A program made the translations under genes and the position numbers. Shown piece after piece: positions 11,701 to 23,825 of a stretch of 64,000 nucleotides of DNA. Source of the DNA: Petrolisthes cinctipes (Eukaryota; Arthropoda; Malacostraca; Decapoda; Porcellanidae); contig JAWQEG010001317.1 in assembly GCA_033782935.1 (NCBI GenBank), positions 7,501 to 71,500 of the forward strand, read 5' to 3'. The notes beneath the pieces are model-generated. The model did no database searches, was not told where the DNA came from, and saw nothing but the letters and a program-made list of their open reading frames with translations. The stretch's first letter is position 1. Each line of letters begins with the position of its first letter.

Positions 11701-12990
11701 TTTATTTATTTCAAGTGTTTTTATTTTTTATTTTTAAATTTATTTCAGTTTTTTTTTCCAGGTATTTTTTTTATTTACTTATTTTTTTCAGGTTGTTTTT
11801 ATATTTTTTTAATTTTTTTTTCAGGTTGTTTTTTTATTTTTTTTTCAGGTGTTTTTTTATTTACTTTTTTTCAGGTTGTTTTTTTATTTATTTTTTTTAT
11901 TTTTTAAGGTTGTTTTTGTATTTATTTATTTTTTTCAGGTTTTTTTTTCATTTATTTTTTTCAGGTGTATTTAATTATTTATTTATTTATCATTTTAGTG
12001 TTTATTTGTTTATTTATTTATTTTTTTAGTGATTTTTTTTTCAGTGTTTTTTTTTCAGTGTTTCTTTATTTTTTTCAGTGTTTTTTATTTTTTATTCAGT
12101 TTTTTTATTTATTTATTTTTTCAGTGTTTTATCTATTTATTTTTTCATTTATTTATTTCAGGTTTTTTTATTTGTTTATTTATTTATTTATTTATTAAAG
12201 TTTTTTTTATTTATTGTCAGGTCTTTTTTTTTATTTTTTTCAGTTTTATTTATTTATTTATTTCAGGTGTTTTATTTATTTATTTATTTATTTCAGGTGT
12301 TTTTATTTATTTATTTATTTATTTTCAGGTGTTTTTATTTAATTATTGATATATTTCAGGTGTTTTTATTTATTTATTTATTTACTTCATGTGTTTTATT
12401 ATTTATTTATTTTATTTATTTATTTCAGTTTTTTTTATTTTTTTATTTTTTCATTTATTTATTAAAAAAATTTTTATTTATTTATTTTTCCATTTATCTA
12501 TTTCATTTTTTTTCATATACCTATTTCAGTTTTTTTTCAGTTTTTTATTTATTTATTTATTTCAGGTTTTTTTATTTACTTATTTTTTTCAGGTTGTTTT
12601 TGTATTTATATATTTTTTTCAGGTTGTTTTTGTATTTATTTATTTTTTTCAGGTGTTTTTATTTATTTATTTATTTATTTGAGGTGTTTTTTATATTTAT
12701 TTATTTTTTCAGGTGTTTTTTTCAGGCTTTTTTTATTTTTATTTTTTTTCGGGCTTTTTTATCATTTTTTTCAGGCTTTTTTATTTATATTAATTTCAAT
12801 TTTTTTAGTTTTTTATTTCAGGTGTTTCTTATTTATTTATTTATTTCGTGCTTTTTTTATTTATTTCGTGCTTTTTTTATATATTTATTTATTTCGTGCT
12901 TTTTTTTTTATTCATTTAATTCGTGCTTTTTAAATGTATTAATTTATTTCAGGTGCTTTTTTATTTTATTTATTTCAGGTGCTTTTTTTA
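8714..12990 (+). repeat. Higher-order repeat inside the T-rich array (four copies, ~0.95-1.2 kb)
   Basis: Two rare markers recur together: TTTATCATTTTARTGT near 8714, 9924, 10876 and 11986, and TTRCTGTCGGGTC/TTATTGTCAGGTC near 8925, 10165, 11084 and 12214. Spacings are about 1.21, 0.95 and 1.11 kb for the first and 1.24, 0.92 and 1.13 kb for the second. Confidence 0.85.
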
Positions 12991-14012
12991 TTTTTTTATT
13001 TATTTTTCAGGTGTTTTTTCTATTTATTTATTTATTAATTTTCTGGGGTTTTTTTTTTAAGTTATTATTCATTTTTTCAGGCTTTTTTTATTTATTTATT
13101 TTTATTTTTTTCAGGCTTTTTTCAGGCATTTTTAATTTTGTTCAGGCTTTTTATTGATTTTTTCGGGCTTTTTTTATTTATTTATTTTTTGGGCTTTTTT
13201 TATTTATTTATTTTTCGGGTTTTTTTATGCATTCATTTTTTCATGCTTTTTTTATTTATATTTACCAGTTTTTTTTATTTATTTATTTTTTTCAGGTTGA
13301 TTTTTTATTTACTATTTTTTTTCAAGTTCTATTTGTTTATTTATTTATTTATTTACTTCATGTGTTTTATTATTTATTTATTTTATTTATTTATTTCAGT
13401 TTTTTTTATTTTTTTATTTTTTCATTTATTTATTAAAAAAAAATTTATTTATTTATTTTTCCATTTATCTATTTCATTTTTTTTCATATACCTATTTCAG
13501 TTTTTTTTCAGTTTTTTATTTATTTATTTATTTCAGGTTTTTTTATTTACTTATTTTTTTCAGGTTGTTTTTGTATTTATATATTTTTTTCAGGTTGTTT
13601 TTGTATTTATTTATTTTTTTCAGGTGTTTTTATTTATTTATTTATTTATTTGAGGTGTTTTTTATATTTATTTATTTTTTCAGGTGTTTTTTTCAGGCTT
13701 TTTTTATTTTTATTTTTTTTCGGGCTTTTTTATCATTTTTTTCAGGCTTTTTTATTTATATTAATTTCAATTTTTTTAGTTTTTTATTTCAGGTGTTTCT
13801 TATTTATTTATTTATTTCGTGCTTTTTTTATTTATTTCGTGCTTTTTTTATATATTTATTTACTTCGTGCTTTTTTTTTTATTCATTTAATTCGTGCTTT
13901 TTATATGTATTAATTTATTTCAGGTGCTTTTTTATTTTATTTATTTCAGGTGCTTTTTTTATTTTTTTATTTATTTTTCAGGTGTTTTTTCTATTTATTT
14001 ATTTATTATATT
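12373..14012 (+). repeat. Near-identical ~0.67 kb block duplicated ~971 bp apart
   Basis: 12373-13040 and 13343-14012 agree almost base for base, including rare landmarks such as CTTCATGTGTTTTATTATT, TTTATTAAAAAAA, CCATTTATCTATTTC and a series of TTCGTGCTTTTT. A flanking segment (TATGCATTCATTTTTTC, TTTACCAG, CAAGTTCTATTT) recurs at ~13228 and ~14234. Confidence 0.88.
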
Positions 14013-17000
14013 TTCTGTTTTTATTCGTTTTTTTTATTTAGTTATTCATTTTTTTCAGGCTTTTTTTTATTTATTTAGTTATTCATTTTTTTCAGGCTTT
14101 TTTTTATTTATTTATCTATTTATTTTTTTCAGGCTTTATTAATTAGTTTTTTCAGGCTTTTTTATTGATTTTTTTTCAGGCTTTTTTTTATTTATTTATT
14201 TTTCGGGCTTTTGTTATTTTTTTTTTCGGACTTTTTATGCATTCATTTTTTCAGGCTTTTTTATTTATTTTTACCAGTTTTTTTTTATTTATTTATTTTT
14301 TTCAGGTTGATTTTTTATTTATTATTTTTTTTCAAGTTCTATTTATTTATTTATTTATTTATTTTTATGTTTTATTTATTTATTTGCTTGTTTCAGATTT
14401 TTTTTTCAGGTTGTTTTTTTCAAGTTTTTTTCAGGTTTTTCTTATTTTATTTTATTATTTATTTATTTATTTTCAGTTTTTCTTATTTTTTTATTTATAT
14501 ATTTTTTTAAGGTTGTTTTTATTTTTTTTTTTCAGGTTTTTATTTATTTATTTATTTACTTATTTCAGTGGGTTTTTTTCAGTTTTTTTTTTATTAATTT
14601 TTTTTTTTTTCAGGTTGATTTTTTTTTAATTTTTATATCTTTTTCAGTTTTTTATTAGTTTTATTTTCAGGTTATTTTTATATTATTTATTTATTTATTT
14701 CAGGTGTTTTTATTTATTTATTTATTTATTTCAGGTTTTTTTTTATTTATTTATTTATTTCAGGTGGGTTTTTTTATTTATTCATTCATTTTATGAGTTT
14801 TTATTTATCTATTTATTTCAGGAGTTTTTATTTATATATTTATTTATTTACTTCAGGTGGGTTTTTTCAGGTGTTTTTATTTTCAGGCTTTTTTCATTTA
14901 TTTCTTTTTTTCAAGCTTTTTTTATTTATTTATTTTTGTCACACTTTTTTATTTATTTATTTTTCAGACTTTTTTATTTTATTTTTTTTCAGACTTTTAT
15001 TATTTATTTATTTTTTTCAGGCTTTTTTTAATTAATATATTTTTTCAGGCTTTTTTTATTTTTTCAGTTTTTTTATATTTTTTTCAGGCTTTTTAATTTA
15101 TTTTTTTTTTTAGATTTTTTTCAGGTGTTTTATTTATTTACTTTTTTTCTAGTTTTTTTTAAGTTTTTTTATTTATTTCGTTTTTCATACTTTTTTTTAT
15201 TATTTATTTATTTCAGGCTTTTTTATATTATTTATATTTTTCAGGCTTTTCATTGATTTTTTCAGGCTTTCTTTTATTTATTGAATTTTTTCAGGCTTTT
15301 TTAATTAATTTTTTTCGAGCTTTTTTTATTTTTTATTTTTTTTTCAGGCTTTTTTTATTTATTATTTATTTTATTTTTTTATTTTTTATGTTGTTTTATT
15401 TATTTACTTATTTATTTATTTATTTAATTATTTTTAGGTTGTTTTATTTATTTACTTATTTATTTTTTTAATTATTTTTTTTCATTTTTTTAAAATTATT
15501 TATTTATTTATTTTATTCAGTTTTTTTTCAGGTTTTATTTATTTATTTATGTATATTTCAGGCTTTTTTATGTATTTATTTTTTCAGGCTTTTTTTATTT
15601 TTTTATTTTTTTTTTCAGGTTGTATTTATTTATTTATTTTATATTTTTTTAGGTTGTTTTTTATTTATCTTTATTTATTTATTTATTTAATTTTTCAGAT
15701 TGTTTTTATTATTTTATTTATTTTTCAGGGTGTTTTTATTTTCAATTTTTTTTTCAGGTGTTTAATTTTTTTTTCCAGTTTTTTTTTTTTAATTTATTTA
15801 TTTATATATTTCAGTTTTTTTCAGTTTTTTTATTTATTTATTTATTTTTTCAGTTTTTTTTATTTATTTATTTCAGGTTGCTTTTTTCATAAATTTATTG
15901 TTTTTTTATTATTTTTTTTTTTCAGATTGTTTTTTTATATTCAATGTTTTGAGTTTTTTCAGTTTTTTTTTCAGGTTGTCTTTTTTATTTATTTTTTTCA
16001 TTTTTTTCTTTTTTTCTCAGGTGTTTTTTCAGGTATTTATTTATTTATTTCAGTTTTTTTTAGTTTTTTATTTATTTCAGGTGTTTTATTTATTTTTTTA
16101 TTTCAGGTATTTTATTTAATTTCAGGTGTTTTTTATTTATTTATTTATTTTAGGTGTTTTTTATATTTATTTATTTATTTCAGGTGTTTTTTCATTTATT
16201 TATTTATTTCAAGTATTTTTTTATTTATTTATTTATTTCAGGTGTTTTTTTATTTATTTATTTATTTCAGGTGTTTATTCATTTATATATTTCAGGTATT
16301 TATTTATTTATATATTTCAGGTGTTTTTTTATTTATTTATTGTTATCAGGCTTTTTTATTTATATATTTTTTTCAGTTTTTTTTCAGTTTTTTTTATATT
16401 TATTTTTTTCAGGCTTTTTTTATTCATTTATCTGTTTTCAGGATTTTTTTATTTATTTATTTATTTCGTGCTTTTTTTATTTATTTATTTTATTTCAGGT
16501 GCTTCCTATATTTATTTATTTATTTAAAGTATTTTTTTTATTCTTTATTTCAGGTGATTTTTTCAGATGTTTTTTTTTTATTTATTTATTACAGGTGGTT
16601 TTTTTATTTTTTTATTTTATTGGTGTTTTTTTCAGGGTTTTTTTCAGGCTTTTTTTATTATTTTTTTTCAGGCTTTTTTTATTTATTTATTTTTTCATGC
16701 TTTTTTTTATTGGTTGATTTTTTTCATGCTTTTTATAATTTTATTATTTTTAAGTTTTTTTTATTTTATTTTTTCAGGCTTTTGTTTTTCAGGCTTTATT
16801 TATATATTTATTTATCTAATTATTTTTTAGGTTTTTTATTTATTCATTTATTTATTTAATTATTTTTTTCAGTTTTTTTATTTTTTTTATTTATTTATTT
16901 AATTGTTTTTTTTTATTATTATTTTCAGTTTTTTTATTTATTAATTAATTTATTCATTTTTAATTGTTTTTAATTATTTATTTATTTATTTTATTCAGTT

Positions 17001-18205
17001 TTTTTTAGGTTGTTTTATTTATTTATTTATTTATTTCAGGTTTTTTATTTATTTATTTATTTATTTATTTATTTTAGGTTTTTATATTTATTTATTTCAG
17101 GTTGTTTATTTTTTATTTTTTTTATTTATTTATTTCATGCTTTTTTTATTTACTTTTTTTCATTTTTTAAAATTTATTTATTGAAATTTTTCAGTTTTTT
17201 TTTTCAGGTTGATTTTTTTATTTATTTATTTTTATTTTTGTCATTTTTTTTATTTTTTTTCCCCCTGTTTTTTGTATTTATTTATTTCTTTTTTCTTTTT
17301 TTTATTATTAATATTTTAGGTTGTTTTTTTATTTATTTATTTTTTATCAGGTGTTTTTTTATTTACTTATTTTTTCAGGTGATATTTTATTTATATATTC
17401 ATTTCAGGTGTTTTTTGTATTTATTTATTTTATTTAGGTGTTTTTTTATAAATTTATTTTCTTCAGTTTTTTTTTCAGGTTTCTTTTTATTTATTTATTT
17501 TTTTTCAGGTGTTTTTTTTATTTTTTTTCAGGTATTTTTTTATTTATTTATTTGTTTCAGGTGTTTTTTTTTGGTGTTTTTTATTATTTTTTCAGGTGTT
17601 TTTTATGATTTTTTCAGGTGTTTTTTTATGATTTTTTCAGGTGTTTTTTTATTATTTCTTTCAGGTGTTTTTTTTATTTTTTTGTCAGGTGTTTTATTAT
17701 TATTTTTTTCAGGTGTTTTTATTTTTTTATCAGGTGTTTTTTTATTTTTTTATTTTTTTTTTATTTTTTTTAGGTGCTTTTTCATTTATTTATTTATTTC
17801 AGTTGCTTTTTTTATTTTTTATTTATTTAAGGTGTTTTATTTATTTATTTATTTATTTATTTCAGGTGCTTTTTTTAATTAATTTTATTTCAGGTGGTTT
17901 ATTTATTTATTTATTTATTTCAGGTGGTTTATTTATTTATTTCAGGTTTTTTTTTATTTACTTATTTTTAATTTTAGGTGTTTTTTTCAGGCTTTTTTTA
18001 TTTATTTTTTTCAGGCTTTTTTTATTTATTTTTTTTCAGTCTTTTTTTTCAGGTGTTATTTCTTTTCAGGTTCTATTTCTTTTTAGGTGTTATTTCTTTT
18101 CAGGTTCTATTTCTTTTCAGGTATAATTTCTTTTCAGGTATAATTTCTTTTCATGTGTTATTTCTTTTCTGGTGTAATTTCTTTTCAGGTGTTATTTCTT
18201 TTATT

Positions 18206-18480
18206 ATTATTATTATCATTATTATTATATTATTATATTTATGTATTTATTAATATTTTGGTTGACAACCACAGTCATTGGTAGGGAGGGGCCAATGAAC
18301 TGTGATGGTGAAAGACAGTCCATGCAATTTTACCACACAGTTCCCTGTGGATGGAGGTCTTTTTTTTTTTTTTTTTTTTTTGTGTTTTTAGGTGGTATTT
18401 TTTTAAGGTGCAATTTTCTTTCAGGTGTAATTTTTTTCAGGTGTTATTTTTTTCAAGGTATTTTTTTCAGGTGTTATTTT
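18206..18480 (+). repeat. Outlying T-rich array piece with unrelated insert
   Basis: 18206-18358 holds (ATT)n then non-array sequence (GGTAGGGAGGGGCCAATG region). From 18359 a T23 run and further TTTCAGGTGTTATTTT units resume until 18480. Confidence 0.8.
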
Positions 18481-18905
18481 TTCCCCCTCTATCCTTCCTA
18501 CCATACTCCCATTTCGCCCTGACCCTATTCCTCGCCAACACCGCATAGTGGTCAGAGCACTGGAACATTCCTCTCACCACTCTAGCATCCATCACATCTT
18601 TCCTTATCCTTTCATCCACAGCTATGTAATCAGTCAAACTTATCTGCTCTCCCCTTTCATCCCTCCTCTTCCATGTGTACCTGTGGATCAGTCTGTGCTC
18701 GAAGCAGAGGTGTTGGCAAGGAACAACCCCGCCTCGGCACACACATCCACCAGGCATTCACCATTTTCATTTATACCATTCACACCCCACTTGCCAACTA
18801 CACCTACTACTTTCTTATTCCCTACCTTCCCATTCATATCTCCCACAATCACTATCCTCCTCACACTCTCAAAACTTATCAGATATTCATTCACTTCATT
18901 TAAGC
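18481..18905 (-). pseudogene. RTE LINE endonuclease fragment
   Basis: It matches the endonuclease of the 25.7-31.6 kb RTE: CSDHYAVLARNRVRAKWEYG, RDERGEQISLTDYIAVDERI, WGVNGINENGECLVDVCAEA and IVIVGDMNGKVGNKK. A small deletion or frameshift falls after FLANT. Its edge meets the T-rich array directly at ~18481. Both ends are truncated. Confidence 0.9.
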
Positions 18906-19554
18906 ATATAAAAATAATAATGGTCATCATGACCGCAAAATTTAGGATTTTTCATATATACGGTTTAAACAGCTACGGATATATATGAGTGTTCTCATTT
19001 GGAAATAATGTATCCAATTATTAAATATTTATAGATTATTCTCTTTTCAAAACTACGATTTATCGTAATTTAAGTAAAAAGTTTAATATATATTGCCATT
19101 ATTCATACTAAAGAAAGTAGGATAATAATTTTCATGTGAGTTTAACCAAGATTTGAGCAGGATGAATCCAAACATTTGTCTGTGACTGTTCTCCGCGCTA
19201 GCCTCGCTCAAGGTCCTTCTCACTTGATGTTATTCACTGAACGATTCCCGTATATATTTACAGCATCATTCTTCGCACAAATTGACTTGATCAAAAGGGA
19301 AGATTATGAATTATTGTAAATATAGATATTTCTTATTAAAGTGGAGAGAAAAATATCTGTATTTTCGATATGGTAAACTGCACATACGTGTGGCCATGGC
19401 CAAGGTATTCCTCGGCCATGCGCGTGGCTGACAGTGAGCAAATACGTATTTGGAACTTTGTGATTGGCTAGAAGTAAGGATACGTATTTTAGCTTTTCTG
19501 ATTGGCTGGGGAAGATGCCAGACACTCTTGCCGTACCTCATGATTAAATAGCCA
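18906..19554. other. 5' flank of the bZIP-like frame
   Basis: AT-rich to ~19150, then more balanced. Holds CCAAT boxes near the ATG and repeated TACGTATTT at ~19444 and ~19481. No TATA box at the expected distance. Confidence 0.4.
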
Positions 19555-19857
19555 ATGTCTGTGAATGATAATGTTAGCAACACAGTGGAACTATTAGCTC
19601 AGGCAAATCCCCAAAGACGTGGCAGGAAACCCCAAAATACGACTGGACGTGTCCGCAAACCACGTCGCCAGCCAAAAACCAAGGTGTATGCAATGGGACC
19701 CTTTGTAGAAGAGGAAGCTGAAAGGAAAAGGCTAAACGCAGTGAATGCTAAGCGTCATCGAGATATGACAAAAAGAAAGATGGCTGACCTGGAATCCCAA
19801 CTTGCTGAAGTAACAAAGGAGCGAGATTATTTTCAACAGATAGTGGCGAATATGTAA
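19555..19857 (+). pseudogene. bZIP-like factor, possibly frameshifted
   Basis: A 100-codon frame with a basic N-terminal half (GRKPQNTTGRVRKPRRQPK) and a bZIP-like segment: ERKRLNAVNAKRHRDMTKRK, then LESQLAEVTKERDYFQQIV as the start of a leucine zipper. It stops at 19857. Another frame directly beyond the stop reads VTKLKDTIAEVEAPAGARYI, which continues the heptad pattern, so a 1-nt indel or a sequence error may have cut the zipper short. Two inverted CCAAT boxes (ATTGG at ~19463 and ~19501) and a CCAAT at ~19550 precede the ATG closely. I rate it a real bZIP-derived sequence but cannot say whether it is an active gene, a spliced gene or a pseudogene. Confidence 0.5.
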
Positions 19858-20141
19858 CAAAATTAAAAGATACTATTGCAGAAGTTGAAGCACCAGCAGG
19901 AGCGAGGTATATCCACACAAGTCGGTGATCAGATATGGCTGGGGTGAATGCGAAGCTTTGACAAGATGCGAGAATGATTCGCATTAGATTTACTCAACAC
20001 CTTCAGTCGTCAAGATACAGCATGACCTGTGCCGTGAGATAGTCCTGATATTCGCTGCCTGGTCCCCTCGAAGTTGAAGTTACAACACACGAAATTCAGA
20101 AGCCACCGTCACTCTGTTTGCCCGTATACACATCCCAAGAG

Positions 20142-20166
20142 CAAGTCGGGTGATATTACCCACTTG
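20142..20166. repeat. 25-bp quasi-palindrome, first copy
   Basis: CAAGTCGGGTGATATTACCC then ACTTG. Its arms CAAGT-GGGT and ACCC-ACTTG are complementary around GATATT. Related to the cluster at 21.5-21.9 kb. Confidence 0.8.
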
Positions 20167-20519
20167 TTTCACTCACTACACTAGACCACAACACGGCACA
20201 GGGGCATTGCGTGCTCCAATGCCTACCCACTACACACAGCCTATCCAGTCATGTGCTGGTTAACTTTACATTTACATTCTACTTTTGTTTCATTCTTTCT
20301 TGATTTCATATGAATATAAATTTTCTGTCTTTCAGCGTTTGGGTGTATAAGATTTTCAAACTTCATATATTTATTTCAGATTGTGTCGAGGACTGCAACA
20401 AGAGCCAGCGAGACTTGGGTGTGGCGTGTGGGTGTGGAAGATGCAAATACCAAGCAACGAGCACCAGTCCTAATATATTATCCACACTTTCAGGAAATCA
20501 CTGGCAGTGAATTCTTTTT

Positions 20520-21490
20520 ATACATGTGTTTAAATGTTTTAATCTATGTGATTTATTTCAGGCTGTGTTCTAACTCCGCTTGCTACATTGTCATTTTTCG
20601 ACAGCCACTTAGACAATTTTTTCTCTGTTATTACTCTTTTTGGAGTAGTACATTTTATTACCAATCATTGTGAATATTTGATTTATCACGTGTGCAGTCA
20701 TTGAACATATTTGGCTTACTGGCACCTACAGTAGTATTTTGTTTCACAATTTCGTCTATGCAAGAACTAGCCAAACCAATCTGGGTAAATTTCAGAGTTC
20801 AGGCCCCAGACTTGAATATTGATATTAAACTCTGGTTCAATCTATCTAATTCACACAAACTCGCGAATTGAATACCATATAAATAATTATATATTTTTTT
20901 ATATTTCAGTGCAATCTTCTGTTTTTCGTAAAATTAATTCTTTCACATTTTATAAACCGTATTATGAATACAAACAAATACTCTGCCTCGGGAACACTGG
21001 GGATAAATTCGTAACATCTATATACTTCGTCTTTAGTACAAATTACTAACTCCGTCTAGTCGCATTTATAGTCTGTTATTTTAAAGTTCAATCCAACTGT
21101 GATAATAAGTTAATATTAGTCGGGAAATGTCTACGATACTAACATATCTGTGATACATATAGTACAAAAATAATAATTTCACAGTACCTGCATAAGTATG
21201 ATAATTTTGGAATAGTAAACCCAACTTGTATCATGATAGTTGTACTGTACTACGTACATTAACTACAGGTACGTAGGCGTACTTTATCACCCGTCTTAAT
21301 TCCTTATTCCTCAAACCTTCATACATTGTTAGAATATAATACAGTATATGCCATATAGACGTAATACAGTACAACACTATAAGGCAGTCTATGATATTCT
21401 CTAGTCGACCTGCCTGTACTCCATAGATCACTGCAAGATTAGAACATAACCATGATATTTCACAACATAATTACATCACTGTCAGAATAC
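20520..21490. other. Non-coding, AT-rich
   Basis: No credible exon or repeat family seen. Short frames at 20310-20673 lack support. Confidence 0.5.
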
Positions 21491-21510
21491 ACTATTGGCC
21501 ACACTAAACA

Positions 21511-21873
21511 CAAGACGGGTGATATTTCCCTCTTGCCCTCATAGCTAGGACCTACAACTTAGAATATTACATTATTTACCATGATACATACAACATTATT
21601 ACATCATTGCCAGACTACATTATAGGGTACACCATACACAAGACGGGTGATATTTCCCTCTTGTCCTCATAGTTAGGCCTACATCTTAGAGCATTACATT
21701 GTTTAACTTGTTAAGGCACAACACAATTATATTACTGAGAGATTATATATAGGCTACACCATATACAAGACGGGTGATATTTCCCTCTTGTTTTCATAGC
21801 AAGGCTAACAGAACATTACAAAATTATATTTGATACAGCACAACACTACAAGACGGGTTATGTTACCCTCTTG
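21511..21873. repeat. Cluster of four 25-bp quasi-palindromes in a ~127-bp repeat
   Basis: CAAGACGGGTGATATTTCCC with TCTTG occurs at 21511, 21639 and 21766; the variant CAAGACGGGTTATGTTACCC with TCTTG is at 21849. Spacings 128, 127 and 83 bp. Flanking CATAG-TAGG-CTACA and CAGAYTA segments are also partly repeated. Confidence 0.9.
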
Positions 21874-22277
21874 GTTTCACACTTTATAATTAGGTCACTA
21901 TAGCAAAAGTTCATGCACCATACAACACTACAACCGACCGACATCATACACCACGTAGACTACACCAAAAAGTTCATACAGCATCAAACACATACACGAA
22001 CATTTAATACATCGTACAAAATACCAGTAGGCTATCATATCTATATTAGACCATAACAGGAATCATTATATATCTTATAATCTCAACTTTACAGCCACTA
22101 CAACTCTTGACACATTATACAATATCTGTATGCCTGCATACACTAAGTGACTACATCATTAAACACAATAGTATAATGTTTTGATTTGATACAGCATGCA
22201 CAGCATATACTACATACAACAGACTGTGACTGAACAACAGCAACAGCATTAACACCTTCACCACCACACTGATCTGT
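21874..22277. other. Non-coding
   Basis: A/C/T-rich sequence with ACATCATACA-type simple motifs; nothing else recognised. Confidence 0.5.
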
Positions 22278-22448
22278 ACTTAAGGGGATAGTACAGTACG
22301 TGTTGGTATATCTGGAGTAACTGATTTCTCCAAGCTATTCCAAGCAACAGGACACCATTATTTTTGTTCATTTGTTCCTGTTTCCTGGCATAATTTGGAG
22401 GAATCAAGACACTCCAGTGTAACAAAAGAATACTATCCCCTTAAGGCT
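22278..22448. repeat. Foldback repeat, copy 1
   Basis: Ends CTTAAGGGGATAGTA and TACTATCCCCTTAAG are inverted. Inside are GTTTCCTGGCATAATTTGGA and GGAATC, shared with the copies at 23.8 and 45.8 kb. Confidence 0.8.
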
Positions 22449-22559
22449 GACTGGTATGGGTTATACTACAAGGAACCAAAGTCAAGACCATTACCGGGAT
22501 GATGGATACAATATAACTTCATAAAATGTCTTCCTGGTGCAGCATCATATGACCAACTG

Positions 22560-22770
22560 CTTTCTTTTCTCAGATTTTGTGTCCCCAATGTGGACAGGAC
22601 TTTAAAGGTTTTGGCGCCCGTTCGGTCCCAGCCACTCCCTTTCAATCTTCAACTGTCCTTCCTTTCGTTTTATTTCCTTCGTCCTTGCTGTCCCACTTCT
22701 CTATTTTCTGTTCCCTCGTCCTACAGGGTCTTCGAGGCCTAGGGCAATCTTTCATCATCCTCAAATAAAT
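22560..22770 (-). repeat. SINE-like dispersed repeat, copy 2 (inverted)
   Basis: On the - strand: GTGGGACAGCAAGGACGAAG, GGAAGGACAGTTGAAGATTG, GGCTGGGACCGAACGGGCG, then CTTTAAAGTCCTGTCCAC. The order is the same as in the copies at 32.1 and 50.1 kb. Confidence 0.75.
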
Positions 22771-23825
22771 CTGATTCTGAGCCGCTATTCCTGATAATCC
22801 TTACTGAATTTCTATTTTATGTGTCTGTTTTCTTCTTAATGCAACATTTTTTTTTTTTTTTTTTTTTTCCTTGTGCTTCCTTAACAAAAAAAAAAATATT
22901 ATTTTCGTTTCCTTTCGTTTCAGCTGCATATGTATCCATATTCTGTATCTACTGCTTAAATAAAGGTTATCCCAAAGTATTCCCAGACTTTTCCCTCAAT
23001 ACTAATTGTGTTAAGAAAAATTATATTGCAGCTTCTTTTATCCCTAAAGGTTAACAACTTCGTTATCAGAGCATTAATAACATTAATGTGTACATAATAT
23101 TATAATGACCTAATTAACTAGCTCTTGATGAGCTTTAACAAACCAATGACCAAGTGCAAGTATTGCCTACAAATAGGACAAGTATAACCTATCCTTGATT
23201 GATAAAAAAAATAATAATAATAATAATTTCATAATAGGTGTGTTGTACTGGAGTAAATTACACCATTACATTTCAAGACATCATTCACATTTTTCACAAC
23301 GGTTAATTGATCCTTGGTTAAATATATCCACTTTTTTTTTTTTTTTTTAATGTTTGTTGCATACCTACTATACCATATTCAAAGTAAAAAGCTTAGCCGA
23401 TAAAAATCATATCGACTTCTCTTTGTGCTTTAGTTAATTCGTCATTCATTAACAATATATAACGAACGTACCGACCTTCCCTATTTCAAACCATTATTAC
23501 CAAAAGGCTGTACTTGGAGTAGGCTACGTGCAAATTAAATTTAGGCTTCACTATCTTTGGTTACAGCTAGGACACAGTGCCAAGAAGGTCAAACATAATA
23601 ATTATGAACTTCCAATTTAGAAAATAGACTCATATGCGATATTCATAACCTCCCGCACACGTACTAGACCTAACTCAACAAGGCTACATACTGTATACAT
23701 TATTGTTTAAATTATGTCTATATCTACCAACATACCTTGGCAAGGATTCATCTTCATGGTATGCATATATTACTATATCTCTTATTTCTTTTCTGTTTTT
23801 AAAAGGTTAATATGCGACTGGTACA
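22771..23825. other. Non-coding, AT-rich with T homopolymers
   Basis: T runs at ~22849-22870 and ~23333-23349 and an (ATA)n at ~23215. No gene seen. Confidence 0.5.

Larger units (their letters stand above)
8445..18205 (+). repeat. T-rich tandem array of TTTATT/TTCAGGTG units, ~9.8 kb
   Basis: Almost the whole stretch is T and A on the + strand, with G and C confined mainly to recurring TTTCAGGT. The basic units are runs of TTTA followed by TTTCAGGTGTTTTT, TTTTTCAGGTTGTTTTT or TTTCAGGCTTTTTT. Subregions differ: GTG-type 8.5-12.4 kb, GGCTT-type ~12.7-16.8 kb, and ATTTCTTTTCAGG 17-mers at 18050-18195. (ATT)n flanks it at both ends (8448-8530 and 18198-18235). Long open frames rich in Phe/Leu/Ile/Tyr exist in all + frames but are a compositional artefact. 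Confidence 0.95.

Noticed and set aside
8450..17882. Long + strand open frames (up to ~436 codons) of Phe/Leu/Ile/Tyr
   Set aside because: They occur in all three frames and follow directly from T-rich repeats lacking stop codons; the peptides are repeat translations, not proteins.
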